Origin: Marinilabiliaceae bacterium UBA5213
GTDB lineage: Bacteria; Bacteroidota; Bacteroidia; Bacteroidales; Marinilabiliaceae
NCBI GenBank assembly: GCA_002412555.1
Contig: DHVH01000019.1
Span: 1 to 22,436, forward strand
Direction of reading: 5' to 3'
DNA: 22,436 bases
Positions 7,992 to 16,434 of this stretch are shown here, piece after piece. A program made the translations under genes and the position numbers. The notes under the pieces were generated by a model. That model searched no databases. It was not told where the DNA came from and saw nothing but the letters and a program-made list of their open reading frames with translations. Position 1 is the first letter of the stretch. Every line of letters starts with the position of its first letter.

Positions 7992-9134
7992 ATGCCTATT
8001 GATATATCCAGGATCCCTTCGCCATGCTATGTGCTGGACGAGCACTTATTCCGCAACAATCTGAGCCTGATCAAATCTGTAAAGGAGCGCGCCGGCGTAG
8101 AGATTATCATGGCCTTTAAAGCCTTCAGCATGTGGTCGGCCTTCCCCATTGTTCGGGAATACATCCCCCACTCCACCGCCAGTTCCATACACGAGGCACG
8201 TCTGGCCTATGAAGAAATGGGCAGTCTGGCCCACACCTATTCACCGGCCTACACCGAAAAGGATTTTCCCACCATTCTCCAATACAGCAGCCATATAACC
8301 TTTAATTCCTTTTCGCAGTTTCAACGCTTTTTGCCGGCTGTAAATATTTTTGAACGCAAAGTGTCCCTGGGCATTCGCATCAATCCGGAATACAGCGAGG
8401 TAGATACTGACCTGTACAACCCCTGTGCACCGGGCTCTCGTATGGGCGTTGTTGTTGATCAAATGCCGGATATCTTACCCCCAGAAATTGAAGGCCTACA
8501 CTTTCACACCTTGTGTGAGTCCACTTCCTACCATCTGGAAAAAACCCTCGAAGCCATTGAGCAAAAGTTTGGATCTTACCTAAAGCAAGTCAAATGGTTC
8601 AACATGGGTGGCGGTCACCTCATGACCCGCAAAGACTACGATGTGGAGCACCTCATTGAATTGCTGAAACGTTTCAAGGACAAGTGGAATCTGGAGATCA
8701 TTCTGGAACCAGGCAGCGCCTTTGCCTGGGAGACTGGTGTACTCGTGTCTGAGGTCGTTGATTTGGTGGAGAACCATGGCATTCACACAGCCCTATTAGA
8801 TGTGTCGTTCACGGGCCACATGCCCGACTGCCTCGAAATGCCCTACAAACCACGCATCCGTGGCGCACACCACGAACCTGTGACAGGACTGCCCACCTAC
8901 CGCATGGGTGGCAACAGCTGTCTGTCAGGCGACTTTATTGGCTATTGGTCGTTCGACCAGCCTTTACAGGTGGGCGACAAGATTGTATTTGAAGACATGA
9001 TTCATTACACCATGGTCAAGACCACCATGTTCAACGGCGTTCCGCATCCTGCAATTGGGATATGGAATGATGCAAGGGGGCTGAATGTGGTGCGGGAATT
9101 TGGCTATGTGGACTACAAAAACCGAATGAGTTAG
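7992..9134 (+). CDS. nspC: Carboxynorspermidine (carboxyspermidine) decarboxylase
   Basis: A 380-residue PLP enzyme of the alanine racemase/DapDC fold type III group. It decarboxylates carboxynorspermidine or carboxyspermidine, the last step of the alternative polyamine route that uses aspartate semialdehyde instead of decarboxylated SAM. Seen in the sequence: the N-terminus IPSPCYVLDE, PLP lysine at about residue 43 (IIMAFKAFSMW), FHTLCES at about 171-177, the glycine-rich phosphate loop NMGGGH (204-209), EPGSAFAW (239-246), DVSFTGHMPDCLEMPYKP (270-287), and the catalytic Cys310 in GGNSCLSGD. These fit NspC better than LysA or ornithine decarboxylase. I start it at ATG 7992, not at TTG 7965, because the family begins a few residues before IPSP and because a promoter-like box covers the TTG. 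The partner carboxyspermidine dehydrogenase is not in the window. The stop overlaps the convergent recQ stop by 4 bp. Confidence 0.95.
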   Translation: MPIDISRIPSPCYVLDEHLFRNNLSLIKSVKERAGVEIIMAFKAFSMWSAFPIVREYIPHSTASSIHEARLAYEEMGSLAHTYSPAYTEKDFPTILQYSSHITFNSFSQFQRFLPAVNIFERKVSLGIRINPEYSEVDTDLYNPCAPGSRMGVVVDQMPDILPPEIEGLHFHTLCESTSYHLEKTLEAIEQKFGSYLKQVKWFNMGGGHLMTRKDYDVEHLIELLKRFKDKWNLEIILEPGSAFAWETGVLVSEVVDLVENHGIHTALLDVSFTGHMPDCLEMPYKPRIRGAHHEPVTGLPTYRMGGNSCLSGDFIGYWSFDQPLQVGDKIVFEDMIHYTMVKTTMFNGVPHPAIGIWNDARGLNVVREFGYVDYKNRMS

Positions 9135-11044
9135 TAAAGGAGATTTATAACTTCCGCGAACCGGTAATTCTCCAGGGCCCCGTAGCCTGGGATGGAGGAA
9201 GCTTTGACGGAGCTAAAAAATGGGGTATGAATGCCGCACAAAAAGCGGGTTTCGATGACCGGAGATCGCTTTTCAGCCGGAACACTGGCTCGTAAACCGA
9301 CCAGATGCTCATCAACTGTTGCATTTGAAAGGACTTGGAGCGGAATAGTCTTTTCCAGACGGGCAGGGCCTTTCAGACAAACGGAGCAATGACCACATTG
9401 CTCCCAGTCGATGGTCTCTCCAAAATAGTTAGATAAAGATGCGGCCAGACAACGATCACTGCTGAAAAAGGCCAACATATCATTGATGCGCTTCACCTCT
9501 GCTTTTTCTTTGAGGGCAAATCTTTCGTATACCACATCCGTCACTTTTTCGATGTCAAAACCACTTTCCAGCACCTCATACACCTCAGTCATCTGCTTGG
9601 TCTCCAACTGAATCAAACCCTGCTCATTCAAATAATCAAGCGCAGCTACAATGCGCTGCCGGTCTGTGTTGTAATTCGCAACGATGTTGTCAAAATCGAT
9701 AGTTGTCCATGTACGCGCCTTTTCCGAAAAATCAAAGATGGCCTTTAAAAAGATCTGTCGCTCCCCTTTGAAACGGGCTAGGATCTGCTCAGTTTCCATG
9801 ACCTGCTTAAACCGATAACTGGCAAAGTAGCTGTAAAGCGGTTTAATAACTCCATCCATTTCCAGATAGACCAGCATGGTTTTCAAGGGCAACTGACGAA
9901 CATTTACCGAGTTGGACAGCCTCGCAAATTGCACTTCCCAGTGCTTATCGGCCCGCTGAATCGACTCCAATAATTTTTGTATGGAAATGCGTTCAGGGGT
10001 GTCGCCATAGACAAAGTTCTCAAGTACATTGACCCCATCCAGATTACCCAGCAAGGTACAGTGCGAGGTCATGCCATCGCGACCGGCACGACCAATTTCC
10101 TGACTATAGCCCTCAATGGATTTGGGCAGATCGTAATGGACCACATGTCGAATATCCGGCTTATCAATGCCCATGCCAAAGGCTATGGTGGCCACAATAA
10201 CCGGAATCTGCCCAAACATAAAGCCATTCTGAATGGCTTCACGATCGGCATGGTTCATCCCAGCGTGGTATGCAGCCGCCACCAGGCCTGCCTCCCTGAG
10301 GTAGGCAGCCACTTCTTCCGCAGTTTTCTGAAGGGTGACATAAACGATGGTGGACTCTTCTTTGGTGGGACTTAGCAATTCGGCCAACGCTGCTTTTTTT
10401 GTGGTTTCAGCAACGGGGAGTACCGACAGATGCAAATTCTTACGGTAAAAACCGGTCAACACCACGTCGTCCTTCAATATCCCGAAACGGCGGCACATAT
10501 CCTCAATAACGCGTGGGGTAGCTGTGGCCGTTAAGAGCAATACCTGCGAAATATTAAAAGCTGTTCGGTATTCCGGCAACTTCAGGTAATCGGGTCGAAA
10601 ATTATGACCCCACTCTGAAATACAGTGCGCCTCATCCACTACCAGCATAGAAACCTCAATGCCCGACAAAAAGCGCCGGAAGGTCTCGTTCTTAAAACGC
10701 TCCACCGATACCATCAGCACCTTGGTTTTACCCTGTCGCACGTCCTCACGAATACCCATTACCTGCTGATGACTAAGGGTAGAATCAATGCGGGCAGCCG
10801 GAATCCCCTGACCCTCCATCGCCTCCAGCTGATCGCTGATCAAGGCCAACAGCGGCGAAACCACCAATGTCAAATGGGGCAGATGCATCGCCGCCAGCTG
10901 ATAAATCAAGGATTTGCCCGAACCAGTGGGAAAAATAGCCGCCGAGGACCTACCGTCCAACAGCGTTTTAATGGCCTGCTCCTGACCGGGTCGAAATGCG
11001 TTATAACCAAAATATTTTTGAAGACTATGCCGAATGTCTGACAT
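9131..11044 (-). CDS. recQ: RecQ-family ATP-dependent DNA helicase
   Basis: A 637-residue superfamily-2 helicase that unwinds DNA 3'-5' during recombination and repair. Order of motifs: RecQ motif 0 (FGYNAFRPGQEQAI, about 12-25), Walker A FPTGSGKS (38-45, Lys44), DEAH (137-140) followed by the RecQ aromatic-rich loop CISEWGHNFRPDY, motif III TATATP, motif V ATIAFGMGIDKPDIRHVVHYDLP (from 285), and motif VI QEIGRAGRDG (315-324). The zinc-binding module has four cysteines at about 532, 550, 553 and 556. A winged-helix-like region lies between about 350 and 500. There is no HRDC domain; instead the end (RFLCGIHTPFF ... GYGALENYRFAEVI) matches a tail I recall from RecQ-like helicases of Proteobacteria and Bacteroidota. 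It is convergent with nspC with a 4-bp overlap and no terminator between them. It appears to have its own promoter. Confidence 0.95.
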   Translation of the reverse strand: MSDIRHSLQKYFGYNAFRPGQEQAIKTLLDGRSSAAIFPTGSGKSLIYQLAAMHLPHLTLVVSPLLALISDQLEAMEGQGIPAARIDSTLSHQQVMGIREDVRQGKTKVLMVSVERFKNETFRRFLSGIEVSMLVVDEAHCISEWGHNFRPDYLKLPEYRTAFNISQVLLLTATATPRVIEDMCRRFGILKDDVVLTGFYRKNLHLSVLPVAETTKKAALAELLSPTKEESTIVYVTLQKTAEEVAAYLREAGLVAAAYHAGMNHADREAIQNGFMFGQIPVIVATIAFGMGIDKPDIRHVVHYDLPKSIEGYSQEIGRAGRDGMTSHCTLLGNLDGVNVLENFVYGDTPERISIQKLLESIQRADKHWEVQFARLSNSVNVRQLPLKTMLVYLEMDGVIKPLYSYFASYRFKQVMETEQILARFKGERQIFLKAIFDFSEKARTWTTIDFDNIVANYNTDRQRIVAALDYLNEQGLIQLETKQMTEVYEVLESGFDIEKVTDVVYERFALKEKAEVKRINDMLAFFSSDRCLAASLSNYFGETIDWEQCGHCSVCLKGPARLEKTIPLQVLSNATVDEHLVGLRASVPAEKRSPVIETRFLCGIHTPFFSSVKASSIPGYGALENYRFAEVINLLY

Positions 11045-11056
11045 ATTTTTTATTTA

Positions 11057-11073
11057 CCGTTATTGCTTAACGG
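11057..11073. repeat. Inverted repeat in the recQ leader (CCGTTA-N5-TAACGG)
   Basis: A perfect 6-bp inverted repeat with a 5-base spacer lies between the candidate recQ -7 box and the recQ start codon. A wider pair, TTACCGT (11054-11060) and ACGGTAA (11081-11087), brackets the -7 box. Either could be an operator or a small RNA hairpin in the leader. No regulator is identified. Confidence 0.35.
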
Positions 11074-11081
11074 CAAATATA
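11074..11081 (-). promoter_or_regulatory. Candidate -7 box for recQ (TATATTTG)
   Basis: On the minus strand this reads TATATTTG, an exact TAnnTTTG match, 29 bp upstream of the recQ ATG at 11044. It separates recQ from the LytTR regulator gene, whose stop is about 97 bp further upstream, so recQ is probably its own transcription unit. Confidence 0.5.
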
Positions 11082-11109
11082 CGGTAATAATAAAACCTGT
11101 AAAAATCCC

Positions 11110-11123
11110 AATGCCTCTGCATT
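11110..11123 (-). terminator. Weak hairpin downstream of the LytTR regulator gene
   Basis: AATGC-N4-GCATT forms a 5-bp hairpin 54 bp after the regulator stop. On the minus strand it is followed by GGG and then ATTTTT. It could end the six-gene exporter unit, but the stem is short and the T-run is offset by three bases. Confidence 0.25.
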
Positions 11124-11177
11124 CAAATCCTCCGCCTTCCTTGCACCAACAACATAACCAAAGTCCAAATCCGCAAA

Positions 11178-11906
11178 TCACATCAAAAACCGGTCGCCAA
11201 GCATCTTGTTGAAGGCCTCTTTAACAGATTCAGAGACCGGAATGTGCACCTTATCGAAGATAATGCGGTTGCGCTCAATGGTTTTGACCCGATCCATATT
11301 AACCATGTAGGAACGGTGCACTCTGAAGAATTGATGATCAGGTAATTTTTCGACCATGCTTTTCATGGTGGTTTGTGTAATGACCGGATGGTCATTATCT
11401 ACGCAGTATATTTTCACATAATCTCCCATGCTTTCCACAAAAAGAATAGAATTAAGCTCAATCCCAATTAATCGGGATTCGGACTTAACCAGGATGGAAC
11501 CAACTGGCAGTCCGGACAACACCTTTTTGGGAGCGTTGAACAGGGAAAACCATTTTTGGGCTTTTTGTGCCGACCGCAAAAACTCTGAATAATTAAAAGG
11601 CTTTACCAAATAATCAAGGGCATCAACTTTGAAGCCCTCCAGAGCAAACTGACTAAAGGCGGTGGTAAAAATAACCCGCACTTCACTTTGAAGCGATTTG
11701 GAGAATTCCAGACCTGTGAGACCAGGCATCTGAATATCCAAAAACAGCAGGTCAATTTCAGTATCATTCATGACTTGCATGGCCTGAAATGCACTCCCTG
11801 CTTTCCCGGCCAACTTCAAGAAAGGTGTTTTCTCTACATAACTTTCAATCAACTCGAGCGCTAAGGGCTCATCGTCAACTATCAGGCAATGGATGGTGTG
11901 TGACAT
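11178..11906 (-). CDS. LytTR-type response regulator
   Basis: A 242-residue LytR/AlgR-family regulator. The receiver domain (1-115) shows IVDDEP (9-14), phospho-acceptor Asp57 in LFLDIQMPG, Thr81-Thr82, and Lys102 in VKPF. A linker leads to a LytTR DNA-binding domain (about 135-240) with FVESMGDYVKIY and the typical FFRVHRSYMVN. These regulators bind direct repeats with their beta-strand domain. The gene starts 41 bp after the LytS-type kinase stop, so the two form a two-component pair. The pair is the last part of the exporter operon and most likely controls it. The target and signal are unknown. Confidence 0.94.
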   Translation of the reverse strand: MSHTIHCLIVDDEPLALELIESYVEKTPFLKLAGKAGSAFQAMQVMNDTEIDLLFLDIQMPGLTGLEFSKSLQSEVRVIFTTAFSQFALEGFKVDALDYLVKPFNYSEFLRSAQKAQKWFSLFNAPKKVLSGLPVGSILVKSESRLIGIELNSILFVESMGDYVKIYCVDNDHPVITQTTMKSMVEKLPDHQFFRVHRSYMVNMDRVKTIERNRIIFDKVHIPVSESVKEAFNKMLGDRFLM

Positions 11907-11947
11907 GCTTAAAAGTTGTGTTGGTTTCTAAATGTAAAGATGATTAA

Positions 11948-13081
11948 TCAAGTCAATAGGATGTTCAGGTGTACAACAAATTGATGATCGTTCTGAGTCG
12001 TTTTGATGACGTGAGAGCCGGGATATATCAAAGACAAGCGCTTCTTGAGGTTCTCCAATCCGATGCCTGAGTGCCCGGCGATGGCATCAGGATTGATAAA
12101 CACGGTGTTTTCAAACAAGGCGCACAACTCATGATTTTTTTCCTGAATATCAATGGTAATAAACGACTTATAATCATTGCTAATTCCATATTTGAAGGCA
12201 TTCTCCACCAAAGGCACAAAAAGCAGGGGCGCTATGAGCGTGCCCTCATTTTCGAGGTGATACTTAAAATTCACTTCCACCATGGAAGTGGAGCGCATTT
12301 TCATCAAAGAAACATAACTCTCCAAAAATTCCAGTTCACCTCTCAGAGAAACCCGCTCAGCATTGGTCTCATACAAATGATAACGCATAAGCTTTGCCAG
12401 GCGGTGAACGGCGTCCTGGGCTTTTTCCTGATTGAGCTGAATCAGCGCATAAATGTTGTTGAGCGTATTGAAAAAGAAATGAGGGTTCAACTGCAATTTA
12501 AGGTTATTGAGTTCTGACTTCAGATGCTCATTTTCCAAAGTCTTTCGCTGTGCATCCATAACGAACCAACGGGTGGTTGCTTTTATCGTAATGGAAATAC
12601 TAATGGCAAAAAGATACGAAAAAAAAGTCCCTGCTAACATCACAAACAGGGGTGGCCGCGAAGGCATTCTAAACTCACGGCCACCAAACGACTCTGCAGG
12701 GGCCACCATTTCCGTGTCAGTGTCTACATCTTTAAAAATGCGCACAGTTTGTTCTGGTCCAAGTTGGTCCAGCCTTACTGTGACTATAGCAAAATGCTTA
12801 TGAGATGATATGGACAAAGCGGTCAGAGCTATCAGCAAGACCAGATTAACAAACACGAAACGTCGAATTCGACGTTTGAACAGTGTTTTTTCAATAAACC
12901 ACAGGTAATTAAAATAAAACAGAGCCATGGTCAAAAACGTCCTGAAAAAATAATCCGCCTGTAAGGGCGGATGTTCCCGACCATCCGCCATTGAAAACAG
13001 AATGGGCACCAACAACCAGAACATCCAAAATCCCAGATGGATAACAATATTCTTAACAACTGGAAAATAGTTACGAATCAT
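11948..13081 (-). CDS. LytS-type membrane sensor histidine kinase
   Basis: A 377-residue kinase of the His_kinase (LytS/YehU) family. Four membrane helices are visible at about 12-30, 44-62, 74-91 and 147-167. The segment of about 55 residues between helices 3 and 4 (SHKHFAIVTVRL ... MPSRPP) is likely exposed to the periplasm and may be the sensing part. The phospho-accepting motif LQLNPHFFFNTLNNI has His201. The ATPase part has PLVENAFKYG (Asn294) and the short GHSGIGLENLKKRL box. A TTG at 13102 would add seven residues, but I prefer ATG 13081 because MIRNYF leads directly into the first helix. The gene lies 32 bp after the permease and 41 bp before the LytTR regulator. Linkage to a MacAB/TolC-like exporter suggests that envelope stress or an exported compound is the signal (inference). 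Confidence 0.92.
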   Translation of the reverse strand: MIRNYFPVVKNIVIHLGFWMFWLLVPILFSMADGREHPPLQADYFFRTFLTMALFYFNYLWFIEKTLFKRRIRRFVFVNLVLLIALTALSISSHKHFAIVTVRLDQLGPEQTVRIFKDVDTDTEMVAPAESFGGREFRMPSRPPLFVMLAGTFFSYLFAISISITIKATTRWFVMDAQRKTLENEHLKSELNNLKLQLNPHFFFNTLNNIYALIQLNQEKAQDAVHRLAKLMRYHLYETNAERVSLRGELEFLESYVSLMKMRSTSMVEVNFKYHLENEGTLIAPLLFVPLVENAFKYGISNDYKSFITIDIQEKNHELCALFENTVFINPDAIAGHSGIGLENLKKRLSLIYPGSHVIKTTQNDHQFVVHLNILLT

Positions 13082-13113
13082 AGTAGCAGTATAACATTGC
13101 AAAATAACGAAAT

Positions 13114-14334
13114 TTATTCATAGCGCAGTGCTTCAATTGGATCAAGAGCTGCGGCCTTTCGCGCAGGATACCAGCCAAAGAACACCCCAATAACGGTACA
13201 TACCGCAAAAGAAACAATGATGGAAGTCTCGGATACCGACACCGGCCAACCTACCAGCTTTCCAATCAGTGCCGAGGCCCCCACGCCCATCAGGACCCCG
13301 ATTAAACCTCCTCCAATACTAACGATAATGGCCTCCATTAAAAACTGGGTCAAAATATGCAGGCCTTTAGCTCCTACTGCCATTCGAAGTCCAATTTCAC
13401 GGGTACGCTCAGTGACTGACACAAACATGATGTTCATGATCCCTATGCCCCCTACCAAAAGGGAAATTCCGGCAATAGCCGCCAGCAAGATGGTCAGCAT
13501 TTCACTGGTAGAACTGAACATGCTAATGAGTTCCTGCTGCGAACGGACATCAAATTTGGCTTCTCCTTCAGAGATTAACCGTGGGTTACTTCTCAATATG
13601 GATTCTATTTCGGCAACCGCCTGAACAGACACCAGTTCACTTTGAGCAGAAACATAAATGCTCTGCAGATGGTCTATGGCCAATATCCGTTTTTGCATTG
13701 TGGTATAAGGCGTCAGAATGATATTGTCCTGATCCTGCCCAAAAGTGTTGGTCCCCTTTTCCTCAATAACACCAATGATCAAAAACGGCGTTTTATTAAA
13801 GCGGATGGTTTTTCCAACCGGAGATGACCCGTCGGGAAAAAGGTTGGTAACAACCGTCTTCCCTATCAGGCAAACCTTGGCAGCCGTGCGTACATCGTGC
13901 TCGGTAAAGCGAACTCCGTCTCTCACCACCATTTTTCGGATGTCTAAAAATGCTGGGGCGACTCCCTGCATGGAAGTTGGCCAGTTATAGGCACCAACAA
14001 CAGCCTGTCCCCCGCCACTGACAAAAGGAGAGACATGGGCCACAAAATGTGCCCCATTTTCTATCGCCTCGGCATCGTCCACAGATAATAACTGCATCGA
14101 TCCGGCATCCATACGTACGCCGCCTTGCTGACCACCAGAGGGAAAAATGGTGATCATATTCGCTCCCATTTCAGAGATTTGCTGTTCAATACTCTCCTTA
14201 GACCCCTGACCAATGGCCAGCATACTAATGACAGAAACCACACCAATGATAATTCCCAACATGGTAAGAAAGGTTCGCATTTTGTTGCGCGACATGGCCC
14301 GCAGGGCTATTCTTATTAGATTCAACATCTTCAT
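13114..14334 (-). CDS. macB-like permease: MacB-type ABC transporter permease (MacB_PCD/FtsX)
   Basis: A 406-residue inner-membrane protein with the MacB layout. A membrane helix at about 21-42 (TFLTMLGIIIGVVSVI) follows the cytoplasmic start LIRIALRAMSRNKMR. A periplasmic core domain spans about 43-275, and three FtsX-type helices lie at about 280-303, 333-357 and 370-390. Hallmarks are GGIGIMNIMFVSVTERTREIGLRMAVGA and the C-terminal FGWYPARKAAALDPIEALRYE. Unlike E. coli MacB, the ATPase is a separate protein encoded just upstream (42-bp gap). Such permeases do not carry substrate through the membrane; they drive periplasmic substrate through the MacA-TolC conduit by shape changes (family knowledge). 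The exported compound is unknown: peptide, lipopeptide, siderophore or macrolide are all possible. Confidence 0.94.
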   Translation of the reverse strand: MKMLNLIRIALRAMSRNKMRTFLTMLGIIIGVVSVISMLAIGQGSKESIEQQISEMGANMITIFPSGGQQGGVRMDAGSMQLLSVDDAEAIENGAHFVAHVSPFVSGGGQAVVGAYNWPTSMQGVAPAFLDIRKMVVRDGVRFTEHDVRTAAKVCLIGKTVVTNLFPDGSSPVGKTIRFNKTPFLIIGVIEEKGTNTFGQDQDNIILTPYTTMQKRILAIDHLQSIYVSAQSELVSVQAVAEIESILRSNPRLISEGEAKFDVRSQQELISMFSSTSEMLTILLAAIAGISLLVGGIGIMNIMFVSVTERTREIGLRMAVGAKGLHILTQFLMEAIIVSIGGGLIGVLMGVGASALIGKLVGWPVSVSETSIIVSFAVCTVIGVFFGWYPARKAAALDPIEALRYE

Positions 14335-14376
14335 TCTGCTTGGTCTTTAATTCTGGCATTAGCTGCCCATTTGTAT

Positions 14377-15108
14377 CTACCCAACCCACTCCCTGGCGTC
14401 GTGAGGGGCTTCGACCAGGTGATCTGTAGTAATCAGGCCATCTTTCAACGTTATTATCCGGTTAGTAAACAATGCAATATCCATTTCATGGGTCACAAAC
14501 ACAATGGTTTTTCCCTTTCGGTTCAAATCCTGAAAAAGGGCCAGAATGTCATAAGACGTTTTGGAATCAAGATTTCCCGTGGCCTCATCGGCCAGGATCA
14601 TCACCGGATCATTGATCAAGGCCCTTGCGATGGCCACCCGCTGTTGCTGGCCGCCCGACAGCTGACCCGGCGTGTGCTTCATGCGACTGGTAAGTCCCAC
14701 CATTTCCAGGGCCTCCTCAGCCATTTCCCGTCGTTGTTTAGATCTCACCCGGGAATTGTACATCAGGGGCAGTTCCACATTCTCTAAAGCACTGGTCCGT
14801 GTTAGCAGATTGAACGACTGAAATACGAATCCAATTTTATGATTGCGCAGTTCAGCCAATTGATTTTTGTTTCGTTGCGCTACGGCCACGCCATCCAGAT
14901 AATAATCGCCCGACGAAGGCCGATCCAGACACCCCAATAAATTCAAAAGTGTTGATTTTCCAGAACCGCTGCTGCCCATGATGGAGACAAATTCTCCTTG
15001 ATGGATATTCAAAGAAATACCTTTCAAAGCCTGGACTGTTTCGCTGCCCACCACAAACTCCCGCGTTAGGTTCTCTGTTTTTATGATCTCTATCGGCTTA
15101 ACATTCAT
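14377..15108 (-). CDS. MacB/LolD-type ABC transporter ATP-binding protein
   Basis: A 243-residue ATPase that powers the permease encoded next to it. Walker A GSSGSGKS (45-52), Q-loop VFQSFNLL (Gln97), signature LSGGQQQRVAIARAL (150-164), Walker B ILADEATGNLDS (171-182, Glu175) and switch His207 (VTHEMD) are all intact. ADEATGNLDS is typical of the MacB/LolD/FtsE group. The frame stays open upstream to a GTG at 15204 that overlaps the adaptor stop, adding 32 residues (ITSRKAIWRLNY...) that look unlike any ABC N-terminus. I choose ATG 15108, six residues before IEIIKTENLTREF, the usual first strand. This leaves a 92-bp gap after the adaptor gene with no promoter that I can see. Confidence 0.94.
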   Translation of the reverse strand: MNVKPIEIIKTENLTREFVVGSETVQALKGISLNIHQGEFVSIMGSSGSGKSTLLNLLGCLDRPSSGDYYLDGVAVAQRNKNQLAELRNHKIGFVFQSFNLLTRTSALENVELPLMYNSRVRSKQRREMAEEALEMVGLTSRMKHTPGQLSGGQQQRVAIARALINDPVMILADEATGNLDSKTSYDILALFQDLNRKGKTIVFVTHEMDIALFTNRIITLKDGLITTDHLVEAPHDAREWVG

Positions 15109-15200
15109 CTGAAAATATTTACAATGGGATTGATCTCGTTTATGAAATTTTACTCTTGACTCCGTATAATTAAGTCGCCAGATTGCCTTCCGCGATGTGA

Positions 15201-16385
15201 TCACCTGCGCCCACCGGGTCGGGCAGGCATAAAGGGGCTATTTAAACCCTCCAGACTTTGAACCATCTGTTTTTCAGCTATGGATACGACTACTGAGTCA
15301 TTGTCTTTGAGGCCCCTTACCACCTGCACGTAAGCCCTGTCGGTCATGCCCGCCAGAATGGATTTTTGCATCAAAGCATTTCCCTTTTTGATCCATACTT
15401 TTGATATGTTCTCTAATTGATCAGGCGGCGCCATCTTCTCGACTTCTATGACATAGTCTGGAAAAGCATTCCTGTCCAATTTAAGGTTAATGGCAGAGGC
15501 AGGCACTGTCAATGACCCGCTTACTTCTTTGGTAATGATAGTGATGGTAGCTGTCAGACCCGGCTTTAGCTTTAAATCCGGATTGGGCGCATCCACAATC
15601 ACTGTATAGGTCACCACATTACTGCTGACCACGGGCATTAACCGAATTTGAGTGATTTCACCATTAAAAACGTCATCCGGATAGGCATCCACAGTAAAGG
15701 TGACTCTTTGTTTCACGGCCACCTGACCAATATCGGCCTCATCCACATTGGCTTCTACCTGCATACTTGTAAGGTCACGGGCAATGGTAAACAGTGTTGG
15801 TGTATTAAAACTGGCCGCTACCGTTTGTCCTTCTTCCACCGTACGATCCATCACCACACCGTCAATGGGGGAATAAATAGTGGCATAGGAAAGATTGACT
15901 TCCGCCTGCTCCACTTCAGAAATAAGCCTGTCGGCCGAAGCCTTTGCATTGTTCAGCTTATACTCAGCACTTTCATATTCCGTTGCACTGATCATCTCGG
16001 ATTCAAACAGAGATTTAGTCCGGTTGAAATTAAGCGTTTGGTAATTCAATTCATTTTGAGCGGAGGCAAGACTGGCTTTCGCTTGAAGAACCCTCGCCCT
16101 AAGTGTACTCTTATCCAGTTCGGCCATTAATTGCCCCCGCTTAACAGTTGTATTAAAATCCACATAAAGTTTATCTATCACTCCGGAAACCTGGGTGCCC
16201 ACCTCCACCTGCTCCGTCGGCTCAACTGTTCCAGTGGCGCTTACCGAATTACTTATGGTGCGTATTTCCGGCACTGCTACATTTACTTTTAAAGCAGCAT
16301 CCGTTTTTTTCTTCAATAGAGGGAGTAATGCAAGCGCAATGACAACCACTACTAGTGGAATGATAAAGATTTTCCTTTTCAGCAT
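15201..16385 (-). CDS. macA-like: MacA-like periplasmic adaptor (HlyD/RND membrane-fusion family)
   Basis: A 394-residue adaptor with one N-terminal membrane anchor (IFIIPLVVVVIALALLPLL, about 6-24). The first lipoyl half is at about 50-95 (SATGTVEPTEQVEVGTQVSGVI). A long alpha-helical hairpin (about 95-165, QAKASLASAQNELNYQ ... ADRLISEVEQAEVNL) should meet the TolC tip. The second lipoyl half YSPIDGVVMDRTVEEGQTVAASFNTPTLFTIARDL (171-205) is highly typical of MacA. Beta-barrel and membrane-proximal domains follow, and the end is proline/glycine/arginine rich (MPARPGGRR). The protein bridges permease and outer-membrane channel. It sits 49 bp after the TolC-like gene and before the ATPase and permease genes, so one tripartite machine is encoded in order. 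Confidence 0.94.
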   Translation of the reverse strand: MLKRKIFIIPLVVVVIALALLPLLKKKTDAALKVNVAVPEIRTISNSVSATGTVEPTEQVEVGTQVSGVIDKLYVDFNTTVKRGQLMAELDKSTLRARVLQAKASLASAQNELNYQTLNFNRTKSLFESEMISATEYESAEYKLNNAKASADRLISEVEQAEVNLSYATIYSPIDGVVMDRTVEEGQTVAASFNTPTLFTIARDLTSMQVEANVDEADIGQVAVKQRVTFTVDAYPDDVFNGEITQIRLMPVVSSNVVTYTVIVDAPNPDLKLKPGLTATITIITKEVSGSLTVPASAINLKLDRNAFPDYVIEVEKMAPPDQLENISKVWIKKGNALMQKSILAGMTDRAYVQVVRGLKDNDSVVVSIAEKQMVQSLEGLNSPFMPARPGGRR

Positions 16386-16434
16386 AACATTTTCTGTAAA
16401 TAATTAAATTAAGATGGTAAGCTTGCCCGCCTGG

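Noticed and set aside
9977..10375. Open frame on the plus strand opposite recQ
   Set aside because: It mirrors conserved helicase motifs on the other strand and shows no protein-family features.
15109..15204. GTG start of the ABC ATPase overlapping the adaptor stop, adding 32 residues
   Set aside because: The extension has no resemblance to ABC ATPase N-termini, and ATG 15108 sits just before the first conserved strand.
15648..16130. 160-codon open frame on the plus strand opposite the MacA-like gene
   Set aside because: Long only because of the opposite gene's codon composition; the His/Cys-rich product has no recognisable domain.
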